A stretch of DNA of 5,281 bases from Actinomycetota bacterium (GTDB lineage: Bacteria > Actinomycetota > Actinomycetes > Streptosporangiales > Streptosporangiaceae), in contig PMST01000670.1 in the NCBI GenBank assembly GCA_003168295.1, positions 518 through 5,798 on the forward strand. The letters run 5' to 3'. A model generated the notes under the pieces. The model did not search any database, had not been told where the DNA came from, and worked only from the letters and a program-made list of their open reading frames with translations. Positions 4,452 to 5,281 of the stretch are shown here, one piece after another (within the stretch, counting starts at the first letter, position 1; each line of letters opens with the position of its first letter). The position numbers were made by a program, and so were the translations under genes.

Positions 4452-5273
4452 ATGAACGAGACCGCCCACTCCGGGCAAGAGCTACCAGACGAGAACCCTA
4501 GGCCGATCGAAGGGGAGAAGATTCCCCGCCGGGCTGCCATCGTGACGGGTGCCGCCCGCGGAATAGGCGCCGCCACCGCCCGCCGCCTAGCCGCGGACGG
4601 GATGGCGGTCGCCGTACTCGACCTGGAGGCCGGCTCCTGCGATGCCACCGTGGCGGCCATCACCGCGACCGGCGGTCAGGCCATGGCGGTTGGCGCCGAC
4701 GTCAGCCGGGCGGACCAGGTAGAAGCGGCCGTCGGCACGGTAGCCGCGGAATTGGGGCCGCCCACGGTGCTGGTCAACAACGCCGGAGTTCTCCGGGACA
4801 ACCTGCTTTTCAAGATGTCCGAGGATGACTGGGACACGGTCCTGGGCGTACACCTGCGCGGGACTTTCCTGATGAGCAGATCGGTGCAGAAGTACATGGT
4901 GGATCAGCAGTACGGCCGGATCGTCAATCTGTCCTCCAGTTCTGCGCTCGGCAACCGGGGCCAGGCCAACTACTCCGCGGCCAAGGCCGGGATGCAGGGC
5001 CTCACTAAGACCCTCGCCATCGAACTCGGCCAGTTTGGCATCACCGCCAACGCGGTGGCGCCCGGCTTCATCGCCACGGACATGACGGCGGCCACCGCCG
5101 CCCGGATCGGCACGACATTCGAGAACTTCCAGGCCACCGTGGCCGCCCAGGTGCCAGTGCGCCGGATCGGCGAGGTCGATGATGTCGCGCACGTTATCTC
5201 GTTCCTGGCCAGCGAGGGTGCCGGATACGTTTCCGGCCAGGTTATCTACGTGGCGGGCGGCCCCCTGTGCTGA
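4452..5273 (+). CDS. SDR family oxidoreductase, FabG (3-oxoacyl-ACP reductase)-like
   Basis: This 273-residue classical short-chain dehydrogenase/reductase has the cofactor motif TGAARGIG (32-39), the NNAG motif (109-112), and a catalytic Ser161, Tyr174, Lys178 set in NLSSSSALG followed by QANYSAAKAG. The QANY(S/A)AAKAG and NAVAPGFI(A/D)TDM segments and the terminal GQVIYVAGG make it FabG-like. FabG homologues outside a fatty-acid cluster often act on 3-hydroxyacyl-CoA or other alcohols, so the substrate is open. Asp57 at the end of the second beta-strand (AVLDLEAG) favours NAD(H) over NADP(H) by the usual SDR rule. A polar, charged extension of about 26 residues precedes the Rossmann fold. 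The start is supported by AGGAGG 6 nt upstream and by a strong promoter. The gene is divergent from pobA and could be the first gene of an operon continuing beyond the window, since only 8 bases follow the stop. Confidence 0.93.
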   Translation: MNETAHSGQELPDENPRPIEGEKIPRRAAIVTGAARGIGAATARRLAADGMAVAVLDLEAGSCDATVAAITATGGQAMAVGADVSRADQVEAAVGTVAAELGPPTVLVNNAGVLRDNLLFKMSEDDWDTVLGVHLRGTFLMSRSVQKYMVDQQYGRIVNLSSSSALGNRGQANYSAAKAGMQGLTKTLAIELGQFGITANAVAPGFIATDMTAATAARIGTTFENFQATVAAQVPVRRIGEVDDVAHVISFLASEGAGYVSGQVIYVAGGPLC

Positions 5274-5281
5274 CCGGCGCT

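Noticed and set aside
1..5281. CRISPR arrays, tRNA, rRNA and insertion sequences
   Set aside because: I saw no regularly spaced repeats, tRNA-like cloverleaf, rRNA signature or transposase in the window.

Overview
The window is high-GC DNA with strong G/C bias at codon third positions, several GTG starts, and -10 boxes placed 6-7 nt before start codons (leaderless transcription). Together with the protein types, this points to an actinobacterium. I cannot name the genus from the sequence alone.

Left third (1 to about 1,070): a gene graveyard. In order it holds an ambiguous high-GC3 scrap at the left edge, an AT-rich patch, the C-terminal tail of an AAA ATPase/DUF4143-type protein (+), the C-terminal half of a LigI-like (2-pyrone-4,6-dicarboxylate hydrolase family) amidohydrolase (-), and the last 48 or so residues of a 3-oxoacid/3-oxoadipate CoA-transferase subunit B (+). 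The last two lie head to head and both lack their 5' parts. That is what one deletion across a divergent pair of aromatic-catabolism genes would leave.

Middle (1,177-3,118): an intact two-gene minus-strand operon, a Dabb-domain protein followed 3 nt later by a LOG-family phosphoribohydrolase. Divergent from it is a plus-strand pair that resembles an actinobacterial AbiEii-type nucleotidyltransferase / helix-turn-helix module. The nucleotidyltransferase lacks its C-terminal part and carries a substitution in its first motif, so it is probably dead. The HTH partner looks intact except for a read-through tail.

Right third (3,044-5,273): an intact pobA (4-hydroxybenzoate 3-monooxygenase, minus strand), whose 3' end overlaps the HTH gene by 75 bp. 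Divergent from pobA is an SDR/FabG-like oxidoreductase. The 208-bp region between them has a leaderless promoter for pobA with an adjacent imperfect dyad, and a strong promoter for the SDR gene covered by a 21-bp-spaced direct repeat.

Functionally, pobA makes protocatechuate. The CoA-transferase relic (beta-ketoadipate pathway type) and the LigI-like relic (protocatechuate/lignin-derived aromatics type) suggest that an aromatic-degradation neighbourhood has been partly eroded here. I found no convincing novel system. The best candidates for a second look are the degraded AbiEii/HTH module, the divergent-pair deletion scar and the promoter-proximal tandem repeat.
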